The position numbers were made by a program, and so were the translations under genes. 64,000 nucleotides of DNA. Origin: Mimachlamys varia (taxonomy: Eukaryota > Mollusca > Bivalvia > Pectinida > Pectinidae). The stretch covers positions 15,123,282-15,187,281 of the forward strand of contig OX392536.1 in the NCBI GenBank assembly GCA_947623455.1. The letters are read 5' to 3'. This document shows positions 41,019 through 50,303 of this stretch, piece after piece. Below the pieces are notes generated by a model. It was not told the DNA's origin, ran no database searches, and was given only the letters and a program-made list of their open reading frames with translations. Every line of letters starts with the position of its first letter. Position 1 is the stretch's first letter.

Positions 41019-41576
41019 TCACCCTCTTCTACCCATTTCATCTTCCAACTCTTCTAAATCTACATCCTCTTTTGATTCTATTTCTTTGATTTTTTCCCTT
41101 AAGTCATGCTCTTGAGAAATTCTCTGTTTTTTCTTATATGAAGCATATGAAATTGTTTTCCCCCTGATTTCACATAAAAGAGACTCTAAAAAGAGTTGAT
41201 CATTTATTGTAAACTGAATATCTTGATTTGAAATATCGTCTAAACTATTCAGGTTATATACAGGTAGAGCATATCGAATTTTAACATCAAGAATATGCTT
41301 ATTTATTAAATTCAGATAATCTAAATCATGTAGTAGAGAGTTGTTAAATTTCCATAAACCTTTGCCCTTCCTAAATTCATTAAATTTCATTATTATAAAT
41401 GGAATGGAGTGATCTGAACGGTATCCTGGGTCAATATTAGCTTTCTGTATACAAGATAAAAGGTTCTCTGAAACTAAAAAATAATCTAACCATGCTTGTT
41501 TTACTGGACTTGTTCTCCTCCATGTGTACCTTTTACTGTCTGGGTGTAGTTCTCTATATATATCAATAAGTCCCAA
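41019..41576 (-). pseudogene. LINE ORF2 fragment: endonuclease C-terminus and linker
   Basis: A 185-codon frame starting with GLIDIYRELHPDSKRYTW and continuing to PGYRSDHS. This is the end of an APE-type endonuclease, which nicks target DNA to prime reverse transcription; the SDH motif contributes to the active site. A hydrophilic linker rich in Glu, Lys and Asp follows. The catalytic N-terminal half of the endonuclease is absent because the element is truncated upstream. The frame ends in a lysine/glutamate stretch before a stop, and reading resumes in another frame about 300 bases on. Confidence 0.85.
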
Positions 41577-41900
41577 TTCCTCTATTATTTCAACAAGTAA
41601 ATCATATAGGAATTTCCGGTTCCGGTAGGAAAGCAGTTGTTTTCATATGATTTAGCAGGTAAAATTGAAGTTTCATCAATGGCAAATATAGTGAAATGAT
41701 ACAGATATGAGTGGCAGAGCTGCAGTATGAACTTAACAACATAATCATGCAATTTTAAAGTCCAACTCTATGTATTTGACCATATATATATACATATTCT
41801 GAGGACCGACTTCGAACTCCATTGTGTGCCGCCATCTTATATACAACTGACTTGCATATTTCTTAACTTCTTGACTTACCTGTGTTTGTCCTAGTGCAAT

Positions 41901-42890
41901 ATGCCTCCTCCGAGTAACAATAAATCTCGTGGTAACAACGGTAAAAACAACAACACTAGTGCTACCCTTACCCAAAAAAGTAAAAGACAGAGAACAGATG
42001 ATGAACACGTTGGTGATATTTATGACTCTGTAGCCTCCATCAATGACAGCATTGTAATGGCTAAACTTGAGTCCAAGCTCCTTTCTAATGAAATGTTTGT
42101 TCAGACAATCCAGGCATCGCTTGATATTCCTACTATTGTTGCGGAAGCAGTCCAGCCCCTTGTGGTGCAGGTCAACGATCTTACTAGGAGATTGGATGAT
42201 ATGGAACAATACAGTCGTAGGAATTGTCTCAAAGTCTCTGGCATTCCCATTAGTGAAAGTACTCATCGTGAGGATACGGATCAACTATTGATCGATCTAT
42301 TTAACACCAAACTTGGCCTCAAGATATCACTGAATGACATATCCCGATCACACAGAGTAGCCAGGTACGATCGCCCAAAAATTGGGGAGAATCCATCATC
42401 GCGTCCTAATGACATCATAGTTCGCTTTAATTCGTACAGGACCAGAGATATGGTATACAGAGCCAGATTCTCGTTGAGCTCTGAGCATCACAAACAACAT
42501 ACTGGCTCACGTATCTTCATCAACGAAGCACTGACCAGCAAACGAGCATTATTGTTTCGTGATGCCAGAGCACTTGTCAAACAGGGTCTAGCCCTCAAGG
42601 CTAAGACCAATGATTGTACTATAGTCATCACTGATCTTGATAATAAAATCCACAGAATAACTACGTTTGTTCAACTTGAATCTTCTTTTCGAGTTGAGTC
42701 ACCTTCATCTCTTTCCTCTGTTCGCGCGGCCCAGCCGACTGTCAAATCTCCAACCCATGGTGTAATCATTAGTCCTGTGACCAGTACACCGAAAGTCAAC
42801 AGTCTCCAAGTCTCAGTGGTTAGAGGAGACGATGGTCATCCTGTCAGTGGATCCATTGCGTCTAAATCTGCTGATGTTTCCAATATTTAA
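41901..42890 (+). CDS. LINE ORF1 RNA-binding protein (329 aa, intact)
   Basis: The ATG at 41901 opens a 329-codon frame. Residues 1-40 are rich in Asn, Ser, Thr and Lys and include the basic cluster KSKRQR, a possible nuclear signal. Residues about 75-105 (VVQVNDLTRRLDDMEQYSRR) look like the end of a coiled coil that would make multimers. NCLKVSGIP through DIIVRFNSYRTRDMVY (about 108-195) has the look of the RRM-like and C-terminal domains of L1-type ORF1 proteins, which coat LINE RNA. The C-terminal 80 residues are Ser/Thr/Pro-rich and probably disordered. This is the only long undamaged frame in the window. ORF1 proteins of this kind accompany CR1-like elements in invertebrates, by recollection. 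Confidence 0.8.
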   Translation: MPPPSNNKSRGNNGKNNNTSATLTQKSKRQRTDDEHVGDIYDSVASINDSIVMAKLESKLLSNEMFVQTIQASLDIPTIVAEAVQPLVVQVNDLTRRLDDMEQYSRRNCLKVSGIPISESTHREDTDQLLIDLFNTKLGLKISLNDISRSHRVARYDRPKIGENPSSRPNDIIVRFNSYRTRDMVYRARFSLSSEHHKQHTGSRIFINEALTSKRALLFRDARALVKQGLALKAKTNDCTIVITDLDNKIHRITTFVQLESSFRVESPSSLSSVRAAQPTVKSPTHGVIISPVTSTPKVNSLQVSVVRGDDGHPVSGSIASKSADVSNI

Positions 42891-43975
42891 CTGTATATTC
42901 TACGAACTGCTCCTTTGTTGGACTCGCCGCTTGTCTGCTTCGATTCACTTATTAATTACCACGTGCTTCGAGCGCGTGCTCTTGTTCCATAGCCTCGAAC
43001 TGTTTATATTGTTGATTTATGTTTGTATGATATTTCTTTATGACTTCCAATATAAACAAACTATACTTACTTAATTGATAAAGAGAAGTGTGTTTAAGTC
43101 ACGTTTATGTCACATTATATTTCATTATATACTAGGCCTAATACGCATATGTATCCTCAACTTTCTTTCTGTTTGAGATTATTCATATCTTTGTTTAACT
43201 GGTTAGCTTACAATTCTAATACAAGATAGCTAGTACCACGGACTTACATTAGATACTACTAATTCAAACTGCTGATACTGTTAATATTAAAATAAACCTC
43301 TACGATTACTATTTATCATATGCATTTTTGAACATACAAATAGTACATAACTAATTTCGGTATTTACCTATTTACATATGATAATACTAACCATACTATC
43401 ATTTGCAATTTGAGTTATCTCCCCTCATGATGTTATGGCCGCTTTGTGGATGTTAACAATATTATATGGTAATGATACATAATATGTACGTAACCACTGT
43501 TATTCACTGATTTACCCTGGTAATCATATACAACTGGTTGTAAGTCTACTTTCTATCTGTTAATACTTAAATATTCTAGAATTGAGGGAATCTACACTAT
43601 AAGATAAGTGACATGTGAAGTTTTCTTACATGTATGTAAATATTCCTTTTGAAATTGTTAATTTACTCATGAAGTGACATAAATTGAAACTTATTTAATT
43701 TAAATGAATTGAATATTATATTGTAACTGTAATATTGTTAAATCAATAATAATTAGATCCCTGATCAAATTTTTCACGGGTATAACATGCAGTGTTTTTT
43801 TTTGTTGTTGTTGTTTTTCTCTATTGCTGAACTAGCTCTGCTGCTCTACTTTTGGTTTTGTTTTTGTTAACTATGTCTTTCCTCTTTTTGCCAAACTACT
43901 TTTGTTAATTGCATTACTTTGTTTAAATCTTTGTCTATCTTAGTGTGTGAATGTGTGTAAGAGAAGGTTTCTGTT
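42891..43975 (+). other. AT-rich stretch between LINE ORF1 and ORF2, no gene seen
   Basis: Low-complexity AT-rich sequence with no convincing frame. A poly-T/TTG run lies at about 43795-43820. It may be internal untranslated LINE sequence or the decayed N-terminal part of ORF2. Confidence 0.6.
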
Positions 43976-44440
43976 GTGAAAGTTGCTGAATGTATCATGT
44001 GTCTGGATTGTTTACTTGTGTGTATGTGTGTGAAAGAATGCCATATTGTATTTACTTGCATTAGAACTACCTGTAATGTCTTTATCTTTGATCTAATCAG
44101 AAAACTACTCCTTATATCTGGCAACATTCATCCCAATCCAGGACCATCATCATCCAATATGAACAACAGATATTACTATGGGGACTGAATATGATATACT
44201 ATGTTTTACTGAAACACACCTTAACACTAGCATCACAAATAAGGACATACAAATTAACTCTCACCCAAACATATACAGACAAGACAGACAGACACATTAT
44301 GGCGGAGGAGTAAGTATATATACAAAAAATAATTTAATAGCTACTCGTAGGGATGATTTAGAAACTGAAAATATTGAAGTGGTTATACTTGAATTGAACA
44401 CTAATAATAAAAAAAATTCTTCTATGCTGTCTTTATAGAC
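43976..44440 (+). pseudogene. CR1-like ORF2 fragment: N-terminus with NPGP motif and endonuclease
   Basis: One frame (43976-44188) has a hydrophobic stretch followed by LLISGNIHPNPGPSSS. The next frame (44178-44438) starts with YDILCFTETHLN and includes GGGVSIYTKNN and DLETENIEVVILEL, which are APE-type endonuclease motifs. The glutamate in FTETHL is an expected metal-binding residue. The junction at 44180 fuses the leader directly to mid-endonuclease, so the first part of the endonuclease is deleted along with a frame change. The GNIHPNPGP motif resembles the ribosome-skipping 2A core at its end; function is not shown. Confidence 0.75.
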
Positions 44441-45598
44441 CTCCTAACTCCACTACTGAATACTGGACAAAACTTGATAATCTATTGGACAACTTGAAAA
44501 ATACTAATCTTAACATTATTATTACAGGCGACATCAATGCAGATCTACAAACACTAGGTCCCAACTCTCATTTATCAAGACTCTTAACAAATTCTACCAC
44601 TAACTCACATATTCCTCATAAAATAATAACAATCCACCCAGATGATAAACCTTGGATGACAGCTGAAATAAGATTGAAATTAAGACAAAAAAACAGACAA
44701 CATAAAAAAGCAAAAATCCATAATAGAGAACAAGATTGGATAAAATTTAGAACCATTCGCAATGAAGTTATTGAACTAATTCGGCAAGCTAAAGATAATC
44801 ATTTGAATAAATTACAAAAATTACTTGTTGACAAAACTGTACCTCCAAGGAAGTGGTGGAGTATTGCCAAATCTATTGCTAAAATCAATAATACTAATAC
44901 AAGCTCATGTCCACTAAAAACTAACAGTAGAATACTTACTCATCCTCTTGATAAAGCTGAAGCCTTTAATAACTTTTTTTACTTCTATAGCATCAAATAT
45001 AACTGACTCTGACTTACCTGAATTACCTCCCTTATGTCCCCTTGAGCTCTCTGAAATAACCATAACTGAACAAGATATCATTGATCAATTTAACATTCTT
45101 AATATTAACAAGCCAGCTGGCCCTGATGGTATCTTACCACGGATAATTAAAAATATGTCTACCTCATTACTTTATCCTCTCAAGTTATTGTTTAACAGAA
45201 CTCTATCACAAGGTGAAATTCCTACTATTCTAAAAACTGCAAATGTAAATGCTTTATATAAAGGCAAAGGAGATGTCAATGATCTCAATAACTATAGACC
45301 TATTGCCATAACTTCTATTTTCATAAAAATGTTGGAAAAAATTATATTTAAGTATACATGTACCTATAATTATATTTTTGAACATAATCTGCTAAGTGAA
45401 AACCAATCAGGATTTCAACCTCGTGACTCAACTGTTAATCAACTTGTTGATATTTTTAATACAATTAGTTCTAATTTAGACAAAGGTAAAGACTTACGCT
45501 TTGTTTTCTGTGATATAAGTAAGGCTTTTGACAGGGTTTGGCATTTAGGTCTCTTGTATAAACCTTGTTTTCAGATTTCATGCAGTGGTGAAGGGTGA
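44441..45598 (+). pseudogene. CR1-like ORF2 fragment: endonuclease end, linker, reverse transcriptase start
   Basis: Frames at 44485-45006 and 44948-45598 carry LNIIITGDINADL (endonuclease), then PHKIITIHPDDKPWMTAEIR and PPRKWWSIAKSI (linker). Reverse transcriptase motifs follow: NKPAGPDGILPRIIKN, YKGKGDVNDLNNYRPIAIT, NQSGFQPRDSTVNQLVDI and the motif-A aspartate in VFCDISKAFDRVWH. The element ends about 10 residues later, so the catalytic F/YADD box is gone. Part of the endonuclease between GDINADL and PWMT is also missing. Two frame breaks (about 44430 and 44980) confirm inactivation. Confidence 0.82.
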
Positions 45599-45637
45599 AG
45601 TCTGTTACGTCATCTGTTTATTCAGGCCTTTGTATAT

Positions 45638-45775
45638 AATAATGCCCACTTACACTCAGTGATGTGAAAGGCCCATTGTCTTAATAATGCCCATTTTTTG
45701 GCGTCGAACAAAGGACTATTGTGATAATAATGCCCAGGTTTTAGCGTCGAACAAAGGCCCATTGTGATAATAAAG
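45638..45775 (+). repeat. Short tandem repeat, 43-45 bp unit, three copies
   Basis: AATGCCC recurs at 45641, 45686 and 45729. Copies 2 and 3 share GCGTCGAACAAAGG and ATTGTGATAATAA. A partial fourth copy reads ATAAAGACCAG. Confidence 0.75.
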
Positions 45776-46599
45776 ACCAGTTTTGTAACATAAAACACAC
45801 AATAGAGTAATGGTTTAAGGATAGGGGAAATAAAATACCTCAAAACAGTATATGGGTGACACCACTTTGTCACATGTCTATATTGTCACTGGTCACGGTA
45901 AGGCACGTACAGGTAATACCTCAGGTACACGTTAACAGAGGTCACCGTATATCTCATCAATAATATCTCCAAAAACACAATTATCAATATACATATATCT
46001 ATAATACTCACCCAAATAATCTCCAATGAGGAAGTAAAATAACTGACAAATTAGCGTGACCCCTGACAACTTGTCCCGACACATGCGCGGCATTGTTTTG
46101 TGATGTATCTGACGTTACAGCATACCGATCATGTTGTTGACATAGGTTTACATAGGGAATGTACAGCTAGGAAAACAGTTTGAACAGAAACCAGATATCT
46201 ACAGTAAGTAAATATATAAAACCTGAAGGTTAACACGACACATATGTGAGGTTAGGGACGACGACATCCAATGGCTTCTCACGTACAATGTAACATCCTT
46301 CAGGTGGCTTTAATTATTACTGGCAGAAACCTTTAGTATATGTGAAGTACCTTATTAGAAACAAATGTTATGCTGTTATGTTGACAATCGTAGGGCTAAC
46401 TATCTGTTTGTTTCGGTAACAGTTTTTTAACTCTATCTCTGGACAGAGCGACTGATGACAACAAATAAAGAATTGGAACCAGTTGAATGAGAACTTTGTT
46501 TCGTCACTACAGTAAAAAACCTCGTCGTACGTTGGCGTCACTCCCGACATCTTGCAATGAATTGGTCAACTCGCCAACTTGCCAATAGAACAGGAAGTC
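45776..46599. other. Intergenic stretch; weak minus-strand first-exon candidate at 46368-46550
   Basis: No recognisable gene. The minus strand has a 60-codon frame from an ATG at 46550 (MSGVTPTYDEVF) placed 80 bases downstream of a TATA-like box (see 46600-46660). No homology was recognised and no strong splice donor follows it. Chance is a fair explanation. Confidence 0.25.
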
Positions 46600-46660
46600 A
46601 TTTCGGCCCAAATCGATATAAGTCACATCTATATAACTCGCCACCACATGCACGTGTTTT
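46600..46660 (-). promoter_or_regulatory. Possible core promoter: E-box and TATA, minus strand
   Basis: On the minus strand a CACGTG E-box (46651-46656) lies 15 bases upstream of a TATATA box (46631-46636), and the ATG of a short frame follows at 46550. The geometry suits a TATA promoter with a leader of about 55 bases. The evidence is positional only, and the downstream product is unknown. Confidence 0.25.
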
Positions 46661-46759
46661 AGAAGCCTCGACGGACAAATGCCTTGTCATCAAGCCCACT
46701 TAAAGGGCACAGGAGGCATATGAAGTGGAGGTATAGAGATATACTTCTAAAATCTGAGC

Positions 46760-47651
46760 TATGGTGGCTGTATACAGTAGATCTAGAGATTTATGGAAAA
46801 AAAGACCAATGCCTGAGAATTGTCAACACAGAGATTTAACCGTTCACTGCATAGATGTAAATGTACACATTTTTGTAAATTGTATATCATTTCCAATTCA
46901 TAAAAGGACTATGAATTGTATACACTGATATTTCCTATGTATGGCACTTGTGTGAAAACCATGGTTACCACATCAAAAATTATCGAAAAATGCAAAATAT
47001 CACTGTTTTTAACTCAAAATTTGACCTATGCAGATAAATTTTTTTTCTTAAGTTCTATCTAAATTTAAAGCTTACTAACTTGGTTGCAGAATGATATTTG
47101 TTCCAGCATAGGTCGTACGCTTAGATTTTTTGCTACTGCCAGTCGTCTGCTGTTGTGAGAATTTCACTTCCTATAAAGCTAGCATTTCATGTGTAGACTC
47201 CCTGTCAAAAAAAAGCGAAAATCTTAAACTCAAACCAAAAACATTTTTTTTCTTTTTTACAAATGTGAAGCCCACATGGTTCATTTTATCATGCAAATAT
47301 CAATTTTGGTACAGTTTTGTTTTTACTGTATTTTTACACGTCATATAACAGGGGTTAGCAGTTTAACAAAAAAATCACCCATGGTCAAATTTTGTGTCAA
47401 AAACAGTGATATTTTGCATTTTTTCGGTAATTTTTTATGTGGTAACCATGGTTTTCACACAAGTGCCATACATAGGAAACATCAGTGTATACACTTCATA
47501 GTCCTTTTTATGAATTGGAAATGATATACAATTTACAAAAATGTGTACCTTTACATCTATGCAGTGAACGGTTAAATCTCTGTGTTGACAATTCTCAGGC
47601 ATTGGTCTTTTTTTCCATAAATCTCTAGATCTACTGTACACAGCCACCATA
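46760..47651. mobile_element. Foldback (long inverted repeat) element, 892 bp
   Basis: The left arm 46760-47026 and right arm 47383-47651 are inverted copies about 267 bases long with few differences, starting TATGGTGGCTGT and sharing CCAATGCCTGAGAATTGTC and CACTTGTGTGAAAACCATGG. The 356-bp centre is AT-rich and carries no gene. Similarity stops sharply at both outer ends. No target-site duplication was identified. It resembles a foldback MITE; its transcript would form a long hairpin. No transposase is linked with confidence. Confidence 0.85.
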
Positions 47652-48092
47652 TCCGGTAGATCCTCTATGAAACATGTGTTTTTTATTCTTTGTTAAGGCT
47701 AATTTACACTCAGTAATTGCGTAGAACCCCGAGGAAGAACAAAAAACATGGTTTTTGGGTTAAAATATTAATTCATTTTGGAAATGAGTAAAGGGAGATA
47801 ACTCCTCAGTTCTTGGGGGTAAATTCCCATGCTATATTTTTATAGGCCTGGTTGAAGGAATTCCTCTGCAGTCGGTTGTATACACTAAGTAAGTCTCAGA
47901 TTTTTTCACAATGCATCAGACTATAATTATATCAGTGTATTTCATTAAGAATATAATGCCGTATCCATGGTTACCAGTACAGAAAGTGCAGATTTTGGAA
48001 ATCTTCATGAAATGTCATATTTTACATTGTATTTACACATTTTTCTTTTATTTAGCACACAGTTAACACACAGATACATTTAGCAAAGCACC
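47652..48092. other. Leader region before the nuclease frame, no gene seen
   Basis: AT-rich, with no long frame and no repeat recognised. It would contain the promoter of the frame starting at 48093 if that frame is transcribed. Confidence 0.5.
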
Positions 48093-48472
48093 ATGTCTCT
48101 GATATTCAGTTCAGATATTTCTTCAGCAGAAAAACATTTATTTGTTGCAAAATTAGCACAATCCACAGTGTTAAATGATAATTGTCATCAGTGGGCGGGA
48201 ACAGTGAACAGAGATGGCTATGGTGTCATACGTCTGATGTTTCGCAATCGCAGACGGCGTGTCACAGTTCATCGTCTTCAGTTTTTTTTTTACATCATGA
48301 TTGCCAACCTTTATCCTCAAGATTGCATGTATCACATCTTTGCCACAACAAATTGTGTATTTCCATTCATCATTTGTCCCTGGAGCCTTGCAACGTTAAC
48401 AGTGATAGGAAGTTTTGTGTGCTTGATAAAGTATGTAGAGGAGGCCGAGGCTTTGCTAACTGTATCTTTTAG
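48093..48472 (+). pseudogene. His-Cys-box (I-PpoI-like) homing-endonuclease-type protein, one frameshift
   Basis: The ATG at 48093 has a good context (CACCATG). Frame 1 gives about 62 residues with a CHQWAGTVNRDGYGVIRL stretch and VTVHRLQF. A 10-T run at 48282-48291 then shifts the frame; the shifted frame gives SHLCHNKLCISIHHLSLEP, NVNSDRKFC and VCRGG, ending at TAG 48472. The HLCHN-x-x-C...HL pattern with flanking cysteines is the zinc-binding His-Cys box of I-PpoI-type nucleases (Pfam zf-His_Me_endon from memory), in which the His and Asn form the beta-beta-alpha-metal active site that cuts DNA. Removing one T would restore one frame, so the break may be a recent mutation or a sequencing error. 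Total length of about 125 residues fits a minimal nuclease. It lies convergent to the transposase at 48645-50195, 172 bases away. Confidence 0.65.
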
Positions 48473-48571
48473 TTATGGTGAGTATTGTGTTCATAACAGT
48501 TAATTCTTGGTGAAAAATGTGTTTTTTTTTTGCGTTCATGTTCAATTATGTAGTTAAGCTTTAATAGGGAA

Positions 48572-48630
48572 GGGGGGGGGGGGGGGGGCGGGGTGCGGGA
48601 TGGGGGGAGGGTTGTGTGGAGGGTTGTGTA
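48572..48630 (+). repeat. G17 run and G-rich stretch (possible G-quadruplex)
   Basis: Seventeen G at 48572-48588 are followed by GGGG, GGG, GGGGGG and GGG tracts. It sits between the convergent nuclease and transposase frames and could fold as a G-quadruplex in the plus strand. Homopolymer length in assemblies is unreliable. Confidence 0.7.
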
Positions 48631-48644
48631 TGGGGACTTGTGTT

Positions 48645-50195
48645 CTAGCTGGTTTTGCGGTTTCTTTTTCTAAGTTTGCCTATGTGTCGACGGTGTTTGT
48701 ACTGTGCTGTGCATTTTCTGAGACGGTGATAATTATCTATGAGGTCATTTCTGGCCATTTCTTTCCAAAAAGGATCTGGTCGGTGATATTTTAGGCCAAT
48801 CTTCTTACTCAAGATGAGTCCTGATTGACCAGTACCTACAGTGTCTGAGTGTACGGCTGAGTGGCACAGCCCATTGAAATTTTTGCCCCATTGTGTGCTT
48901 TTTGATGCGTATGTAAATGCACGATGATTTAGGCTTTCTGTTTTGTTTGTTGTTAACAGGCGTGGGATTTTTTGCAATGTAGTGACAGAAAAAGTGTTGT
49001 TCAAAACAGTGTGTATTTTTCACTTATCTTCTGTGCTGAAATGTAAATGGTGACCATATGGTAAATGTCTTGTATTGTATGATGGCAAATGTGCTAAGCA
49101 GACAATAGAGTGTGCACGGCAGTTGGTGTGAGAGCCACTCAAGCACGCAACTACTTTTTCTATTGCTGTCTGGGACCCAGCTATGAAGCGGTCACCAGTA
49201 CAGGCTTGTTGAATGCGTACCAGTTCCAGTCTCACCCGACAACGCACGCAGTAGGCAAGCTTCTCCAGATACACACTTTTGTCATAGTTAACCTCAATAG
49301 AAGTCAATTTTAGCACTTTTATTGTTTTGTATAATTTCCTCAACAGGTGATTGAAACAAGTTTCATGTACTATTTGTAAACCTGTTTCATTGCAGTAATC
49401 TCTCACAAGTTTGGGATACTGACCGCTGTCATGAGAGTTTTAACACCGACTATACTGGCAGTTCGAACACTCTCCAAGTTTGCTATGGTGAGTGCTCGCT
49501 CCCTAGAGGACATGGACTGGTCTACGCCGTATGTCCTGGAACAGTTCGAACCAGAGTGGTTACAGGTAGGTTTCAAACACAACTTATTTGCCGTCTCCAT
49601 AGCTAGTGTCAGTTTGTGCTTAGTTTCCTGTTCCACAAGTGGGGAAAAGGAGGCAGAGGCTGCCTCAAACCCGGCCTGGAGCCTGTTGTTAAATGCCATA
49701 TCAGTTTCCACGGCAACATCAGGCTTAGCACCGAGTAGAAGCAAGCACTCTCACACAAACTTCTGGTTTTTGAGCATAGATGCTTTATTAATCTCAGATA
49801 TTTTTTTGCTAAGTGTTGTGAATGTCTTCTGAATATATGATCTGCTAATTGGCTTAATGTTCATGCATGACAGAAATAAGTGAGCATCGGACGGGCCCGC
49901 CTTGGATTTCAAAGTGGCCAGCACAAGACTCTGGTTGATAGCACCGGGTGCTGGTCCTTTGCCGTTCGACTCTATTTCAGTGTACATCTTAATAGCTGAT
50001 TTTCAAATTTGCAGTGAACGCACTTGCCTTGTACTGTAATGCACAGTCCCATTCTGTGTACTATGTTAATATTAATGTTGGGCTGTGCACATGAGTGAAG
50101 TGTGATTGACTGGCACAGAACAGACAGTGATTGCAGTGATATGATAATGTTTTCATTAGGTGTATGAGCCACACGATGCCCCCTACTTCCTTACC
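48645..50195 (-). pseudogene. Mutator-like (invertebrate type) DNA transposase, decayed
   Basis: The minus strand carries collinear pieces that match, by recollection, the 'Mutator-like transposase domain' proteins common in molluscs and cnidarians. In order: RPQQEMVQAIQHQ (near 50300), SDAHLFLSCMNIKPISRS and INKASMLKNQ (49751-49987), VETDMAFNNRLQ, VEQETKHKLTLAMETANKLC and CNHSGSNCSRTY (49403-49744), CFNHLLRKLYKTI (near 49350), and TNKTESLNHRAF plus CHSAVHSDTVGTGQS (48645-49004). Breaks: TGA at 49751-49753 (CGA expected), a one-base shift near 49405-49425, TGA at 49020-49022, and a frame change near 50000. GTAAGG at 50194-50189 could be a splice donor at the end of the first exon. It would cut and paste the element, but terminal repeats were not found. 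Could also be a related MULE-like group. Confidence 0.68.
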
Positions 50196-50303
50196 AATAG
50201 CAGCAGGTGCAGGCCTCAGCTTGGTCAGCACCGTGCCCTCTGGCCCTTGGTACTGGTGCTGAATGGCCTGCACCATTTCCTGTTGTGGCCTTCTGATGGT
50301 CAC

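Larger units (their letters stand above)
38986..41613 (-). mobile_element. L1/Tx1-like LINE fragment, truncated at both ends
   Basis: The minus strand carries ORF2 pieces in the order expected of an L1/Tx1-type non-LTR retrotransposon: endonuclease C-terminus, reverse transcriptase, then a C-terminal zinc-binding domain. The start is missing (homology stops near 41613), and the 3' end stops inside the last coding domain at satellite DNA, with no 3' UTR or poly-A visible. No target-site duplication was seen. Multiple frameshifts and stops make it inactive. Similar elements are common in molluscs by recollection. A C10 run (minus-strand G10) near 40198 marks one frame break. Confidence 0.88.
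41614..45590 (+). mobile_element. CR1-like non-LTR retrotransposon, 3' truncated
   Basis: On the plus strand lie a probable 5' leader (41614-41900), an intact ORF1 (41901-42890), an AT-rich stretch, and a broken ORF2 (about 43976-45590) with endonuclease and reverse transcriptase pieces. The reverse transcriptase stops just after motif A, so roughly the last third of ORF2 and the 3' UTR are missing. The grouping with CR1/Jockey-type LINEs rests on endonuclease and reverse transcriptase motif style. The 1.1-kb gap between ORF1 and ORF2 is longer than usual for the group and may hold an insertion or ORF2 N-terminal remnant. Confidence 0.8.

Noticed and set aside
41745..42284. 179-codon minus-strand frame
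   Set aside because: It lies antisense to the intact LINE ORF1, which has clear protein features.
46760..50195. The foldback arms as terminal repeats of the nuclease/transposase element
   Set aside because: Both arms lie on the same side of the two genes, so they cannot enclose them; no matching copy was seen to the right of 50195.
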